A program made the position numbers and the translations under genes. This document shows positions 16,818-26,040 of a stretch of DNA of 64,000 nt, piece after piece. How positions within the stretch are numbered: the first letter of the stretch is position 1; each line of letters starts with the position of its first letter. The stretch is taken from assembly GCA_051656645.1 (NCBI GenBank), contig JBOGCH010000026.1, positions 1-64,000 of the forward strand, in the 5' to 3' direction. The DNA is from JBOGCH01 sp051656645. GTDB lineage: Bacteria > Bacteroidota > Bacteroidia > Bacteroidales > Marinifilaceae. Below the pieces are notes generated by a model, which worked only from the letters and a program-made list of their open reading frames with translations, was not told the DNA's origin and did no database searches.

Positions 16818-17357
16818 TTAATGCCAAAAACGGCTATATACTCGCTCTTTTATGGTGTAAAGGTGTTCTTGAAGCAGTAACGGATCAGTATAACTTTCAC
16901 TGCTCATAATCCAAAGTTGGAACGATTTGCCTCCCTTTCTATATGGCAATTGCCTATACTCCTTCTCTACAATAGAGAAACCATTACGTTCATAAAACGA
17001 AATTCTACGGCTCGCCATTTCATCCTCGGCAGGTTCGGCCTCTAGTAGTACCGGCAGATAGGTTTGTGTTTTGTAATAAGCTAGAACACGTTCGCCAATT
17101 TTTCTGTTTCTCATTGCCGGGAATACGGCAAAATGCTCAATGTAATGGAATCCACCCAAATTCCACGTTATAAACAGGCCCGCCATGTCATTGTCATCAT
17201 AAATAACATGAAAATCCATATCGGATTGAGAATCTATTAATTTCAATAATGTATCCTCATCACGTCTCTCAATCTCCGGAAAAGCACCGGCATATAAATC
17301 GAGTAATTGTCCTAGTCTATGGTCGGACGAGCTGTTTATTCGTTCAAAATGAATCAT
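16818..17357 (-). CDS. GNAT family N-acetyltransferase
   Basis: The 179-residue protein has the GNAT core: a FAVFPAMRNRKIGERVLAYY segment (motif A, acetyl-CoA pyrophosphate loop R-x-x-K-I-G) and a later SFYERNGFSIVEKEY (motif B, the Y-x-x-x-G-F signature). The substrate is unknown. It is encoded 15 bp downstream of the EamA transporter on the same strand, so the two are probably one operon. Confidence 0.85.
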   Translation of the reverse strand: MIHFERINSSSDHRLGQLLDLYAGAFPEIERRDEDTLLKLIDSQSDMDFHVIYDDNDMAGLFITWNLGGFHYIEHFAVFPAMRNRKIGERVLAYYKTQTYLPVLLEAEPAEDEMASRRISFYERNGFSIVEKEYRQLPYRKGGKSFQLWIMSSESYTDPLLLQEHLYTIKERVYSRFWH

Positions 17358-17372
17358 ATAATATTATTTTAT

Positions 17373-18248
17373 TTATTTTTTGGCACTAACCAATATAATG
17401 GTTGTTACTGCACCTAAGATAACAACTATTCCACCTATTTGCAACAATCCCAAATGTTCTCCCAAGAACGAAATACCCACAAGTACTGCCGTTACGGGTT
17501 CCATGCATCCCAATACGGCTGTTTTGGTGGAGCCAATATGCTGTACTGCCAAAACTAGCGTAAGGTCCGATACTACCGTTGGCACAATAGCTAATAGTAA
17601 CAACCATCCTGCAATGTTCCAGTTGGGTATAGGTGCAATATTGCCATTTACTATGAAGGCTTGGGTCAAAAACAGTAAAGTACAAGCCAACAACACATAG
17701 AAGGTTAGTTTTAATCCATCCATTTTTTGGACGCGGGATTTATTTACACCAACAATGTATATTGCATATGTAAATACCGTTATAAGTACTAAAGCCAATC
17801 CTTTCATGGAAAGAACCCCTTCCCCCTCTCCAGATGTTAACATAAAAACACCGGCCAATGCAAGCCCAAAAGCTATGAGGATAGGAACCGATAGCCGCTC
17901 CTTAAATAAAAATACCATTAAGGCTGTAACAACAACAGGATACAGAAAATGGATGGTAGTTGCTAATCCGCTTGGTATATGTACATAGGACGACGTTAAG
18001 AATATTGCCGTTGAGCCGTAAAACAATCCAAGAAAAAACAAAGTAATCCAATCACGCCATGTTATTTTCATATCATGGCCCGTAATCCACATATATAAAC
18101 CGAGAATAGCTGTTGAAAGTCCAAATCGGTACACCATTACTGACTCCAAATCCATTCCATACTTCAATACAGGCAATGCAAATAATGGTATTAATCCAAA
18201 TGTTGATGACGATAAAACACCATAAATAAAACCTTTAGTTTGATTCAT
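17373..18248 (-). CDS. DMT superfamily transporter, EamA family
   Basis: The 291-residue inner-membrane protein has about ten hydrophobic segments in two repeated halves, with the typical start GFIYGVLSSSTFGLIP and the second-half signature GCMEPVTAVLVGISFLGE. EamA transporters export metabolites or amino acids; the substrate cannot be inferred. Upstream, TATATTTG at 18292-18299 fits a -7 element. Confidence 0.87.
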   Translation of the reverse strand: MNQTKGFIYGVLSSSTFGLIPLFALPVLKYGMDLESVMVYRFGLSTAILGLYMWITGHDMKITWRDWITLFFLGLFYGSTAIFLTSSYVHIPSGLATTIHFLYPVVVTALMVFLFKERLSVPILIAFGLALAGVFMLTSGEGEGVLSMKGLALVLITVFTYAIYIVGVNKSRVQKMDGLKLTFYVLLACTLLFLTQAFIVNGNIAPIPNWNIAGWLLLLAIVPTVVSDLTLVLAVQHIGSTKTAVLGCMEPVTAVLVGISFLGEHLGLLQIGGIVVILGAVTTIILVSAKK

Positions 18249-18291
18249 TGATTTAAAAAATTTTTATTTCACAAATTGGCACATTTTTGGG

Positions 18292-18299
18292 CAAATATA
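18292..18299 (-). promoter_or_regulatory. Putative -7 element for eamA-gnat
   Basis: TATATTTG on the minus strand, 44 bp before the EamA start. Confidence 0.4.
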
Positions 18300-18366
18300 A
18301 GCACTTTTCGACCTATTGGTATGAAATTCAAAATAATAAAATACATATAAATCTTTTAAGTTTACA

Positions 18367-18417
18367 TTTTTTTAGGTAACATTGCAACCGAAAGTGGTGC
18401 TATGTTACCTAAAAAAA
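18367..18417. promoter_or_regulatory. 16-bp perfect inverted repeat upstream of the carboxylase operon
   Basis: T7-AGGTAACAT (18367-18382) is perfectly inverted as ATGTTACCT-A7 (18402-18417) around 19 nt. It lies between divergent transcription units and ends 38 bp before the ATG at 18456. A two-fold operator is the simplest reading. On neither strand does a gene end here, which argues against a terminator. Confidence 0.55.
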
Positions 18418-18455
18418 CGTACATAACCCACTCAATATTAACCAAATAAATTTAT

Positions 18456-20000
18456 ATGTCACTAAAAAGGAATATTCTTGACTTAAGAAAAAGGAAAGAA
18501 CAGGTGCTTCTAGGTGGGGGCGAGGACGCTATTAAGAAGCAAAACGCCATGGGTAAACTTACAGCACGTGAGCGTATCGAGGCAATTGTTGATAGCGGAT
18601 CTTTCCACGAATACGATATGTTTGTGGAGCATCAGGCGAAAGAATTCGGGATGGACAAAAAAGTCCTTCACGGTGATGGTGTAATTATTGGAACCGGTAC
18701 AATTTATGGAGAGCCAATAGCAATATATGCACAAGACTTTACCGTTGCGGGTGGATCGTTAGGATTAATGCACGCACGTAAAATTACCAAAATCATGGAC
18801 CATGCCATTAAAATGCGTATGCCAATTATTGGTATTAACGACTCGGGTGGTGCACGTATTCAGGAAGGTGTTGACTCTTTAGCCGGATATGGAGAAATCT
18901 TTTTCCGTAACACACAAGCTTCAGGAGTTATCCCTCAGCTTTCTGTTATCTTAGGTCCTTGCGCTGGTGGTGCAGTATATTCTCCGGCACTTACTGACTT
19001 TGTATTTGTAGTGGATAATATCTCTAAAATGTTTATTACCGGTCCTGAGGTTGTTAAAACCGTTTTAGGAGAGGAAGTAACAATGGAAGAGCTAGGTGGA
19101 GCACGTGTGCATAGTGAAATTAGCGGTAATGCTCATTTCTTTGCATTAACTGAAGCTGAATGTTTTGAGCAAATCAAAAAGCTTATCACATTTATACCTT
19201 GGAACAACGAGCGTAAAGCTAAACGTTTCCCTGCAAAATCGCCAAAAGCAGAATACAATATCGAAAAAATACTTCCTTCAGATCCAACACAGCCTTATGA
19301 CGTACGTGACGTTATTAAAGCAGTTGCTGACGACTCTGATTTCCTTGAAGTACAACAATATTTCGCGCCAAATATCGTAGTTGGTTTTGGACGCATAGAT
19401 GGAGAAACTGTAGGTTTTGTAGCTAACCAACCAATGGTACTTGCCGGAGTTCTTGATTGTGACTCTGCAGACAAAGCAGGTCGCTTTATCCGTTTCTGTG
19501 ATGCATTTAATGTACCTATTGTAACGCTTGAGGATATGCCTGGATACTTACCTGGTGTTGACCAAGAGCATATGGGAGTTATCCGTCACGGTGCTAAAGT
19601 ACTTTATGCATATAGCGAGGCTACAGTACCTAAAATTACTGTAATTCTTCGTAAAGCTTATGGTGGTGGTTACATTGCAATGAACTCTCGTCACCTTAAA
19701 GCTGACTTTATGTTTGCATGGCCAACTGCAGAAATTGCTGTAATGGGACCTGAAGGTGCTGCAAATATCATTTTCCGTAAGGAAATCCTATCGGCAGAAA
19801 ATCCTGAAGAGATGCGTAAATTAAAAGTTGCTGAATATCGTGAGCGTTTTGCAAATCCATATGTAGCAGCTTCTAAAGGATATATTGACTCTGTTATTGA
19901 GCCTGCAGAAACTCGTACTTTACTTAAACACTGTATTGAGGTTTCAGGAAACAAAACAGTAATGACTCCTTACAAAAAACATGGTATTCCTCCATTCTAG
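18456..20000 (+). CDS. Acyl-CoA carboxylase/decarboxylase, carboxyltransferase (beta) subunit
   Basis: The 514-residue carboxyltransferase has both crotonase-fold halves: NDSGGARIQEGVDSL and GPCAGGAVYSPALTDF in the first, and LPGVDQEHMGVIRHGAKVLYAY plus a YGGGYIAMNSRHL stretch in the second. It transfers carboxyl between biotin and propionyl-/methylmalonyl-CoA type substrates. It is close to MmdA and PccB, which differ in partners: the gene is followed 12 bp later by a biotin carrier only, without the sodium-pump mmdB/mmdD genes. The direction of catalysis is therefore open; other subunits must be encoded elsewhere. Confidence 0.92.
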   Translation: MSLKRNILDLRKRKEQVLLGGGEDAIKKQNAMGKLTARERIEAIVDSGSFHEYDMFVEHQAKEFGMDKKVLHGDGVIIGTGTIYGEPIAIYAQDFTVAGGSLGLMHARKITKIMDHAIKMRMPIIGINDSGGARIQEGVDSLAGYGEIFFRNTQASGVIPQLSVILGPCAGGAVYSPALTDFVFVVDNISKMFITGPEVVKTVLGEEVTMEELGGARVHSEISGNAHFFALTEAECFEQIKKLITFIPWNNERKAKRFPAKSPKAEYNIEKILPSDPTQPYDVRDVIKAVADDSDFLEVQQYFAPNIVVGFGRIDGETVGFVANQPMVLAGVLDCDSADKAGRFIRFCDAFNVPIVTLEDMPGYLPGVDQEHMGVIRHGAKVLYAYSEATVPKITVILRKAYGGGYIAMNSRHLKADFMFAWPTAEIAVMGPEGAANIIFRKEILSAENPEEMRKLKVAEYRERFANPYVAASKGYIDSVIEPAETRTLLKHCIEVSGNKTVMTPYKKHGIPPF

Positions 20001-20012
20001 TCAATTTATAGC

Positions 20013-20324
20013 ATGAGCAAAAAGTTTGAAACAATACAAATTGACGGCGTTGACTATAAAACAACTATACCTACAAAATGGTTGGAACACAAAAAATGGG
20101 AAGCACCTGATGAGCGTTTAATCGTTCCACAAATTCCCGGAACTATAGTCAAAGTGCTTGTTAAAGAAGGAGATAACGTTGAAGAGGGAGATCTTCTACT
20201 TGTCCTTCAAGCCATGAAAATGGATAATAAAATTGCCGCTCCCGTACACGGAGTTATTAAAAAGGTAAATGTCAATGCAGGTGATAAAGTGGCCAAAGGT
20301 CAAATTATGATTGAAATTGAATAA
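20013..20324 (+). CDS. Biotin carboxyl carrier protein
   Basis: The 103-residue protein carries the biotinylation motif AMKM with the target Lys at 69, framed by the hammerhead halves IPGTIVKVLVKEGD and KKVNVNAGDKVAKGQ. It lacks the Ala/Pro-rich linker common in BCCPs and begins with a short unrelated strand (IQIDGVDYKT). It partners the carboxyltransferase 12 bp upstream. A terminator follows at 20336. Confidence 0.92.
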   Translation: MSKKFETIQIDGVDYKTTIPTKWLEHKKWEAPDERLIVPQIPGTIVKVLVKEGDNVEEGDLLLVLQAMKMDNKIAAPVHGVIKKVNVNAGDKVAKGQIMIEIE

Positions 20325-20335
20325 ACTTTTATATT

Positions 20336-20367
20336 ACAGAGCTATTTACATTGGTAAATAGCTCTGT
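20336..20367 (+). terminator. Rho-independent terminator
   Basis: A 14-bp perfect stem (20336-20349 with 20354-20367), loop ATTG, then a T-run. It ends the carboxylase operon. A TACATTTG at 20376-20383 just after it could be the -7 element of the next operon. Confidence 0.88.
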
Positions 20368-20416
20368 TTTTTTATTACATTTGTCTAATGAACGTTAATT
20401 AACTGATTAGGCACAT

Positions 20417-21334
20417 ATGAGTTTTTTTTCTGCAAAACACATAATTAAGAACTACGCAACACATAGAGCTGTTGACGATGTTTCCATTGATATTCCTAAA
20501 GGCGCAATTTATGGATTGCTAGGTCCTAACGGCGCCGGAAAGACTTCACTTATCCGTATTATAAATCAAATTACGGCACCCGATAGCGGTGAACTTATCT
20601 TTGACGGCAAACCATTAGTTCCTGCCGATATGGCAAGAATTGGTTACTTACCAGAGGAACGTGGTCTATATAAGAAAATGAAGGTAGGCGAACAAGCGGT
20701 ATATTTGGCAAGACTTAAAGGACTTTCCAAACATGATGCAACTCTGCAATTGAAAGCATGGTTCCGAAAGTTTGAGATTGAGAATTGGTGGGATAAAAAG
20801 GTTGAGGAACTATCTAAGGGGATGGCACAAAAAGTACAGTTTATTACTACTGTACTGCACGAGCCTGAGATGCTGATCTTTGATGAACCTTTTAGTGGTT
20901 TTGATCCCATTAATGTGGAACTTCTTAAACGCGAAATCATTGAGTTAAGAGACAAAGGAACAACTATAATTTTCTCCACGCATAACATGGCATCGGTAGA
21001 GGAGATATGCAGTCATATTGCTCTTATCAACAAGTCTAAGAAGATTATTGAAGGACCCATAAATCAAATCCGCGAGCAATACGCCACCGATACATACAAA
21101 TTACGCTGCCGCTACAATCCGGAGTTGGATGTAAAAATATTAGAGGGCTCCGAATTCGAAATTCTAGGTACACGCATAGAAGATGGCGTTAGCGAAATTA
21201 CTATTCAACAAAATGAAAGTGCAAGCCAAAATCTTCTTTTAAGTAGAGCTATGAATAACATGGATATCTTATCCTATGAAAAAGTTATTCCGGGCATGAA
21301 CGACATTTTTATCAAACTTGTAAAAGGAATGTAA
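20417..21334 (+). CDS. ABC transporter ATP-binding protein (NatA-like)
   Basis: The 305-residue ATPase has Walker A GPNGAGKTS near 35-43, signature LSKGMAQK, Walker B MLIFDEPFSGFDP and the H-loop STHNMASVEE. A C-terminal domain of about 90 residues follows, as in the DUF4162 type of exporter ATPases. Its stop codon overlaps the permease start (TAATG), so the two are translationally coupled. Confidence 0.92.
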   Translation: MSFFSAKHIIKNYATHRAVDDVSIDIPKGAIYGLLGPNGAGKTSLIRIINQITAPDSGELIFDGKPLVPADMARIGYLPEERGLYKKMKVGEQAVYLARLKGLSKHDATLQLKAWFRKFEIENWWDKKVEELSKGMAQKVQFITTVLHEPEMLIFDEPFSGFDPINVELLKREIIELRDKGTTIIFSTHNMASVEEICSHIALINKSKKIIEGPINQIREQYATDTYKLRCRYNPELDVKILEGSEFEILGTRIEDGVSEITIQQNESASQNLLLSRAMNNMDILSYEKVIPGMNDIFIKLVKGM

Positions 21335-22668
21335 TGAACAAAACATTTATAATCATTGAGCGCGAGTTTACTACACGCGTAAAAAAGAAAAGCTTTATTA
21401 TTCTTACCATCCTTGTTCCAATATTAATGGTATTGTTTTATGCATTTCTTATATGGATGATGCTTAAGGACGATACACAGGAACGTGTTATTGCCGTTAT
21501 AAACGAATCGACCATTGAAAGTCCTGTGCAAGATATAAATAACACAACATTTATATCATTGGACACTACCTTTACAATGGAGGAAGCTTCTACATATTTA
21601 CTACGCAGTGGAAACTATGCCGTTATGTGGATACCTACCGATATAGAACAAAAGGCCGAATTGCCTATCTATTCATTCCAACAAGTACCTATGGACTTAC
21701 GGAATGCAATATCGGGACAGTTAAGGGCTAAGATTGAGGATAAAAAAAGGAAAGAGATTATAAGCATGACGGGGATTCCAGACTTGGAAAAACGTCTTGA
21801 TGCAACACAAACACCTGTAACAGTCCGCACGTTACGCATTAGTGAGACTACCGGAGTTGCAAAGGAAAGCTCCTCCGAGTTTGCTTCCATTATTGGCCTT
21901 GTTGGTGGAATTGTTATATACATGTTTATATTTATGTATGCATCGCAAGTTATGAAAGGAGTTATTGAAGAGAAAAGTAACCGAATTATTGAAGTGCTTG
22001 TTTCCTCCGTTAAACCTTTTCAGTTCTTACTTGGTAAAATTATTGGTGTTGCATCAGTTGGTTTGGTTCAATTCATGATTTGGGTACTACTGGCCTTTGT
22101 AGGTATTGTTGTAATGCAAAACATCCTTATGCCAAATATCGACTTAAGCGCATTGCAGAACGCCGGTAATTTAAGTGGTATGAGCGTAGAGGGTATGAGT
22201 ATGGAACAAATGCAAATGATGAGCAAAATTGCTTCATACATTGATCTTGGCTTCATTGCTAAGTTCCTTGCTTGCTTTCTGTTTTACTTCCTTGGCGGCT
22301 ATTTACTTTATGCCTCTCTTTTTGCTGCAGTTGGTGCTGCTGTGGACAATGAAACGGATTCACAACAATTTATGACTCCTCTATCCATTATCCTAATTGT
22401 AGGCTTGTACATTGGAATGGCAGCAATGAAGAGTCCTGAGTCGTCTCTTGTATTTTGGAGTAGTTTATTTCCTTTTACGTCACCTATTGTTATGCTTGTG
22501 CGTATACCTTTTGGGGTGCCCGCATGGCAGATACTGGTATCTATGGGATTGTTAGTAACATTCTTTATATTTTTCACATGGATATCAGGACGCATATACC
22601 GTATCGGAATACTTATGTACGGTAAAAAAGTAAGCTGGAAAGAGCTTTGGAAATGGCTTAAATATTAA
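21334..22668 (+). CDS. ABC-2 type permease (NatB-like)
   Basis: The 444-residue inner-membrane protein has one N-terminal helix (about 22-43), a periplasmic domain of about 130 residues, then five to six helices in the C-terminal half. EEKSNRIIEVLVSSVKPFQFLLGKIIG is the characteristic coupling segment of NatB/YhaP-like exporters. It forms an exporter with the ATPase encoded directly upstream; the substrate (sodium ions, a drug or peptide) cannot be deduced. Confidence 0.9.
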   Translation: MNKTFIIIEREFTTRVKKKSFIILTILVPILMVLFYAFLIWMMLKDDTQERVIAVINESTIESPVQDINNTTFISLDTTFTMEEASTYLLRSGNYAVMWIPTDIEQKAELPIYSFQQVPMDLRNAISGQLRAKIEDKKRKEIISMTGIPDLEKRLDATQTPVTVRTLRISETTGVAKESSSEFASIIGLVGGIVIYMFIFMYASQVMKGVIEEKSNRIIEVLVSSVKPFQFLLGKIIGVASVGLVQFMIWVLLAFVGIVVMQNILMPNIDLSALQNAGNLSGMSVEGMSMEQMQMMSKIASYIDLGFIAKFLACFLFYFLGGYLLYASLFAAVGAAVDNETDSQQFMTPLSIILIVGLYIGMAAMKSPESSLVFWSSLFPFTSPIVMLVRIPFGVPAWQILVSMGLLVTFFIFFTWISGRIYRIGILMYGKKVSWKELWKWLKY

Positions 22669-22688
22669 ATAACTTAGAGTTTAATGTT

Positions 22689-23558
22689 ATGAGACCACTA
22701 TTAATATTTTTATCACTTGTATGCTGCTTAAATCTTTGCGCACAATCAAGAATTGAAATCTCTTTATGGGGACAAGACAGTGTCCCCTCAAATGAAATTA
22801 AGGAAAAAGAATTTATCAATCAAAGCGGACATGTTTGCAATTCACAAAATGCACGATTATATGTTTACCGCCCGGACATTGATAAGAATAAAGGCATAGC
22901 CATGGTGATATGTCCCGGAGGTGGATACTCTATTCTAGCTATAGAACATGAAGGGCATCAGTTTGCCAAGTGGTTGGCACAGGAGGGTATTACAGCAGCT
23001 GTACTCCAATATCGATTACCTAACAGACATTGTGATATTCCGCGTACAGATGCGGAAAGAGCAATGGAGGTAATGCGCGAAAAGAGTGAGGATTGGAAAT
23101 TTGATCCCCATAAAATTGGCATGAGCGGATTCTCTGCTGGAGGACACTTAGCCTCCACAGTAGGGACACGTGCACAAAGTAGTAGGAAACCGGATTTCAT
23201 GGTTCTGTTTTACCCTGTAATAACAATGGATAAAGAATTTACGCACATGGGCAGTAAGAGTAATTTGATTGGTGCACCGGCAGACTCATCACTTGTGTCG
23301 GCCTTTTCCAGCGAGTTAAACGTCACTCCATCTACACCACCTACATTACTTATGCTAAGTGACGATGATATGACCGTATCTCCGACAAACAGTATCCTTT
23401 TTTATACGAAACTTAAACAGCACAATGTGCCCGCATCCATACATATATTCCCACAGGGAGGACATGGTTGGGGTATGCGTCCCACCTTTATCTATCATAG
23501 GGAGTGGAAACACATTATGCTAAAATGGCTTAAGGATATGAGTATTTTAGATAAGTAG
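22689..23558 (+). CDS. Secreted alpha/beta hydrolase (acetylesterase/xylan esterase type)
   Basis: The 289-residue precursor has a signal peptide (residues 1-19, ending LNLCAQ). The oxyanion-hole segment MVICPGGGYSILA, the nucleophile elbow GFSAGG, an acid candidate in LSDDDMTVSP and the His in QGGHGWGM are in family order. It matches the BD-FAE/Axe-like esterases that deacetylate plant polysaccharides, but no polysaccharide-utilisation genes lie nearby. Its stop is 3 bp from that of the converging fetB. Confidence 0.88.
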   Translation: MRPLLIFLSLVCCLNLCAQSRIEISLWGQDSVPSNEIKEKEFINQSGHVCNSQNARLYVYRPDIDKNKGIAMVICPGGGYSILAIEHEGHQFAKWLAQEGITAAVLQYRLPNRHCDIPRTDAERAMEVMREKSEDWKFDPHKIGMSGFSAGGHLASTVGTRAQSSRKPDFMVLFYPVITMDKEFTHMGSKSNLIGAPADSSLVSAFSSELNVTPSTPPTLLMLSDDDMTVSPTNSILFYTKLKQHNVPASIHIFPQGGHGWGMRPTFIYHREWKHIMLKWLKDMSILDK

Positions 23559-23561
23559 GAG

Positions 23562-24347
23562 TTACTTTTTATCAAACTCCTTCAACATCCCATTTGGAGC
23601 GAAAAGACTTCGCTCCACACACCACAGTGTTATTAACACAGACACAAGCGAAGAGGCAAATATGGTTATCATTAACATAACCTGATAACGTATTGCAACA
23701 GTGGGGCTACTACCTCCAAGTATCTGCCCTGTCATGGTTCCGGGTAAAGCAATAAGTCCCATCACAGCCATAGATGCTATAGTTGGATTAAAGGATTTTA
23801 CCAAAGCCTCCTTAATGAAGTGCGCCAAAGCCTCTTGCTTTGTGGCCCCATTAGCGAGTAAAAACATATACAACGCGCGCTCCCTTGTTATACCGGAAAT
23901 AAAGGCATTCAAGGCAATAACATTGGCAGTAAGCATATTTCCCAAAATCATTCCACTGATAGGAATAAAATAGCGAGCATCAAATAAATTTGATAAGCTC
24001 AAAACCACACCCATAAAATAGATATCGATTATTGCTATGGCAATAAAAAAAGCTATGGACATAGGTAAAAGCATATGGCGTATAGGCAATTTTACTCTTG
24101 AGATTGTTGTATATGCCGCAATGACTAGCATAATAATTACCCACAAGCAATTTATCCAAGGGTTGTTTATGGTAAATAAATACTCCAAATAAAAACCAAT
24201 AAGTAATAACTGCACTGTCATACGTAATGTTGCCATTAACGTACTTTTTACAAGACCGGTCCTGTAGCGTTTAAGAAAGTAAATTGGAATTAGAATTAAA
24301 AGAAAGCCTAAGCCAAAGTTTAAGTATGGGATATCAACGTTACTCAT
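23562..24347 (-). CDS. fetB: ABC transporter permease, FetB (YbbM) family
   Basis: The 261-residue membrane protein of the UPF0014 family has about seven helices; the GMILGNMLTANVIALNAF and ALPGTMTGQILGG segments are characteristic. In E. coli FetAB exports iron and raises resistance to oxidative stress. It overlaps the upstream ATPase gene by 8 bp. Confidence 0.9.
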   Translation of the reverse strand: MSNVDIPYLNFGLGFLLILIPIYFLKRYRTGLVKSTLMATLRMTVQLLLIGFYLEYLFTINNPWINCLWVIIMLVIAAYTTISRVKLPIRHMLLPMSIAFFIAIAIIDIYFMGVVLSLSNLFDARYFIPISGMILGNMLTANVIALNAFISGITRERALYMFLLANGATKQEALAHFIKEALVKSFNPTIASMAVMGLIALPGTMTGQILGGSSPTVAIRYQVMLMITIFASSLVSVLITLWCVERSLFAPNGMLKEFDKK

Positions 24348-24972
24348 TACCTTTTAAATAAATTACTCTATCAAAACTATTTATAAACTGCGCATCGTGA
24401 GAAACTGCGACCATTGTAACCTTCTGTTTTTTTAAAAGTGTTATTACACGCTTTACAGAATCGGCATCTAATGCAGAAGTCGGCTCGTCCAGCAATAACA
24501 ATGGTTTCTTCAATAAAAGTGCTACAACAATAAGAATACGCTGACGCTCGCCACCACTTTGTTCCTTAAAGGATTTTGTCAGATAGTCCATAGATAAGCC
24601 GACCTCACTTAATAATACAGTTATTTCATCATCCGTAGGGAAAGGCTGTTTCCTATTAACCTTTAGCTGAAATAAAACTGTTATTAACTCCAACGCATTT
24701 TCATAGGGTAAATAAAACTCCTGTGGAACCCAAGCAATAACATCTCTTACATTAGTGCCGCTAGTTGTATCTACACGTTGATTATTTAGCCATATCTCTC
24801 CTTTACTTGGCGCAATAAAACCGGTAATCAAAGAGAGAAGGGATGATTTGCCGCTCCCCGATGGACCGGCAATCACCACCTTCTCTCCTATCTTTATATG
24901 CTCATTAAGAGCTTCTATGAGATTTCTACCTTCATATTGAAGGGTTATATCTTGAAATTGTATCATATTCAC
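24340..24972 (-). CDS. fetA: ABC transporter ATP-binding protein, FetA (YbbL) family
   Basis: The 210-residue ATPase shows Walker A GPSGSGKSS at about 36-44, signature QSGGERQR and Walker B LLLLDEPTSALD. It is paired with fetB by an 8-bp overlap. A TATATTTG -7 element is at 24986-24993, only 13 bp before the start codon, so the leader is short. Confidence 0.9.
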   Translation of the reverse strand: MNMIQFQDITLQYEGRNLIEALNEHIKIGEKVVIAGPSGSGKSSLLSLITGFIAPSKGEIWLNNQRVDTTSGTNVRDVIAWVPQEFYLPYENALELITVLFQLKVNRKQPFPTDDEITVLLSEVGLSMDYLTKSFKEQSGGERQRILIVVALLLKKPLLLLDEPTSALDADSVKRVITLLKKQKVTMVAVSHDAQFINSFDRVIYLKGNE

Positions 24973-24985
24973 TAGGTTTACGATA

Positions 24986-24993
24986 CAAATATA
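24986..24993 (-). promoter_or_regulatory. Putative -7 element for fetAB
   Basis: TATATTTG on the minus strand, immediately upstream of fetA. Confidence 0.4.
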
Positions 24994-25003
24994 ATACTAT
25001 TCA

Positions 25004-25942
25004 TTATAAAATTACAAGTAACGAACCTACACCTATCACAACCCACAATACTAGTCCCAATATAAGTGGACGTACGCCAACTCGTTTTATCGCTGCTAAT
25101 GAGAACCCTGCACCAATTAAGAATAGAGTTACATTAAGCGCTTTTTTAGAGCATAAAGCAATTGTATCGGTCAACACATGTGGCAATGGCAAGAACGTAT
25201 TGATTAGCATTGCAATGACAAAGAATAGGATAAATATTGGATAACTTATCTTGCCACCTTTTTCTCTAAAAATAAATGTAGTTAGGAAACACAATGGAAT
25301 TATCCATAACGCTCTTGTCAATTTCACCATGGTAGCAATTTCTAACGCTTTTGTTCCATATGCCGCTCCTGCACCTACAACAGAACTTGTATCATGTATT
25401 GCTATTGCACTCCATAAACCAAACTGCTCTTGCGTTAAACCGAAAAACTCGCCTAGCGGAGGGAATATGAACAAAGCTATTGCGTTTAGAATAAAAATTG
25501 TTCCTAAAGAAACACTCATTTCATCATCGTCCGCTTTCAAAACCGGCCCTACAGCTGCAATAGCACTTCCGCCACAAATAGCAGTTCCGGCAGCAATTAA
25601 ATATGAAGCTTTTCTATTCATCTTCATTAATTTACCCAACACTATTCCAAGTACCAAGACCGTACATACGGAAACAATGGTAAACATCATACCGTCCTTG
25701 CCTGATTGGAGGGCAGAATGTAAATTCATTCCGAAACCTAAACCGACAACTGCATATTGCAGTAACTTTTTCGATGTTTTTTTACTAAAGCTATGATATG
25801 GATTTCCTACAGAGAGTGCTAACGCCAATCCCATAAATAGGGATACTGCCGGAGATATTCCGGGCAATAAGGTTAGACACAAGCATCCTATAAAGATAAT
25901 TTTTTGAGCTGAAAAAGGAATTGTTATCGTATTCTTCATCAC
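25004..25942 (-). CDS. YeiH family putative sulfate/sulfite-related exporter
   Basis: The 312-residue inner-membrane protein of the UPF0324/YeiH family has about ten helices, with LIAAGTAICGGSAIAAVGPV and AIAIHDTSSVVGAGAAYG as hallmark segments. The transported substrate is unproven; sulfate, sulfite or taurine-derived compounds have been suggested for relatives. It follows a LysR gene, as in the yeiE-yeiH pairing, here both on the same strand with a regulatory gap of 98 bp. Confidence 0.88.
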   Translation of the reverse strand: MMKNTITIPFSAQKIIFIGCLCLTLLPGISPAVSLFMGLALALSVGNPYHSFSKKTSKKLLQYAVVGLGFGMNLHSALQSGKDGMMFTIVSVCTVLVLGIVLGKLMKMNRKASYLIAAGTAICGGSAIAAVGPVLKADDDEMSVSLGTIFILNAIALFIFPPLGEFFGLTQEQFGLWSAIAIHDTSSVVGAGAAYGTKALEIATMVKLTRALWIIPLCFLTTFIFREKGGKISYPIFILFFVIAMLINTFLPLPHVLTDTIALCSKKALNVTLFLIGAGFSLAAIKRVGVRPLILGLVLWVVIGVGSLLVIL

Positions 25943-25973
25943 CTTATGTTATTTATTAATATATTTTCCGATA

Positions 25974-26005
25974 CAAAAGTAGAGCGAATAATTTATATTA
26001 ACCAA
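25974..26005 (-). promoter_or_regulatory. Promoter of yeiH
   Basis: On the minus strand TTG (26005-26003), a 21-bp spacer and TACTTTTG (25981-25974). The transcript would start near 25967. Confidence 0.55.
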
Positions 26006-26023
26006 TTCAAAAAAGTGATACAT

Positions 26024-26040
26024 TATAACTATTGGTTATA
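26024..26040. promoter_or_regulatory. LysR-type operator dyad
   Basis: A perfect dyad TATAAC-N5-GTTATA fits the T-N11-A LysR box. Its centre at 26032 is about 65 bp upstream of the predicted yeiH transcript start, the usual recognition-site position for LysR activators. It abuts the lysR stop codon. Confidence 0.55.
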
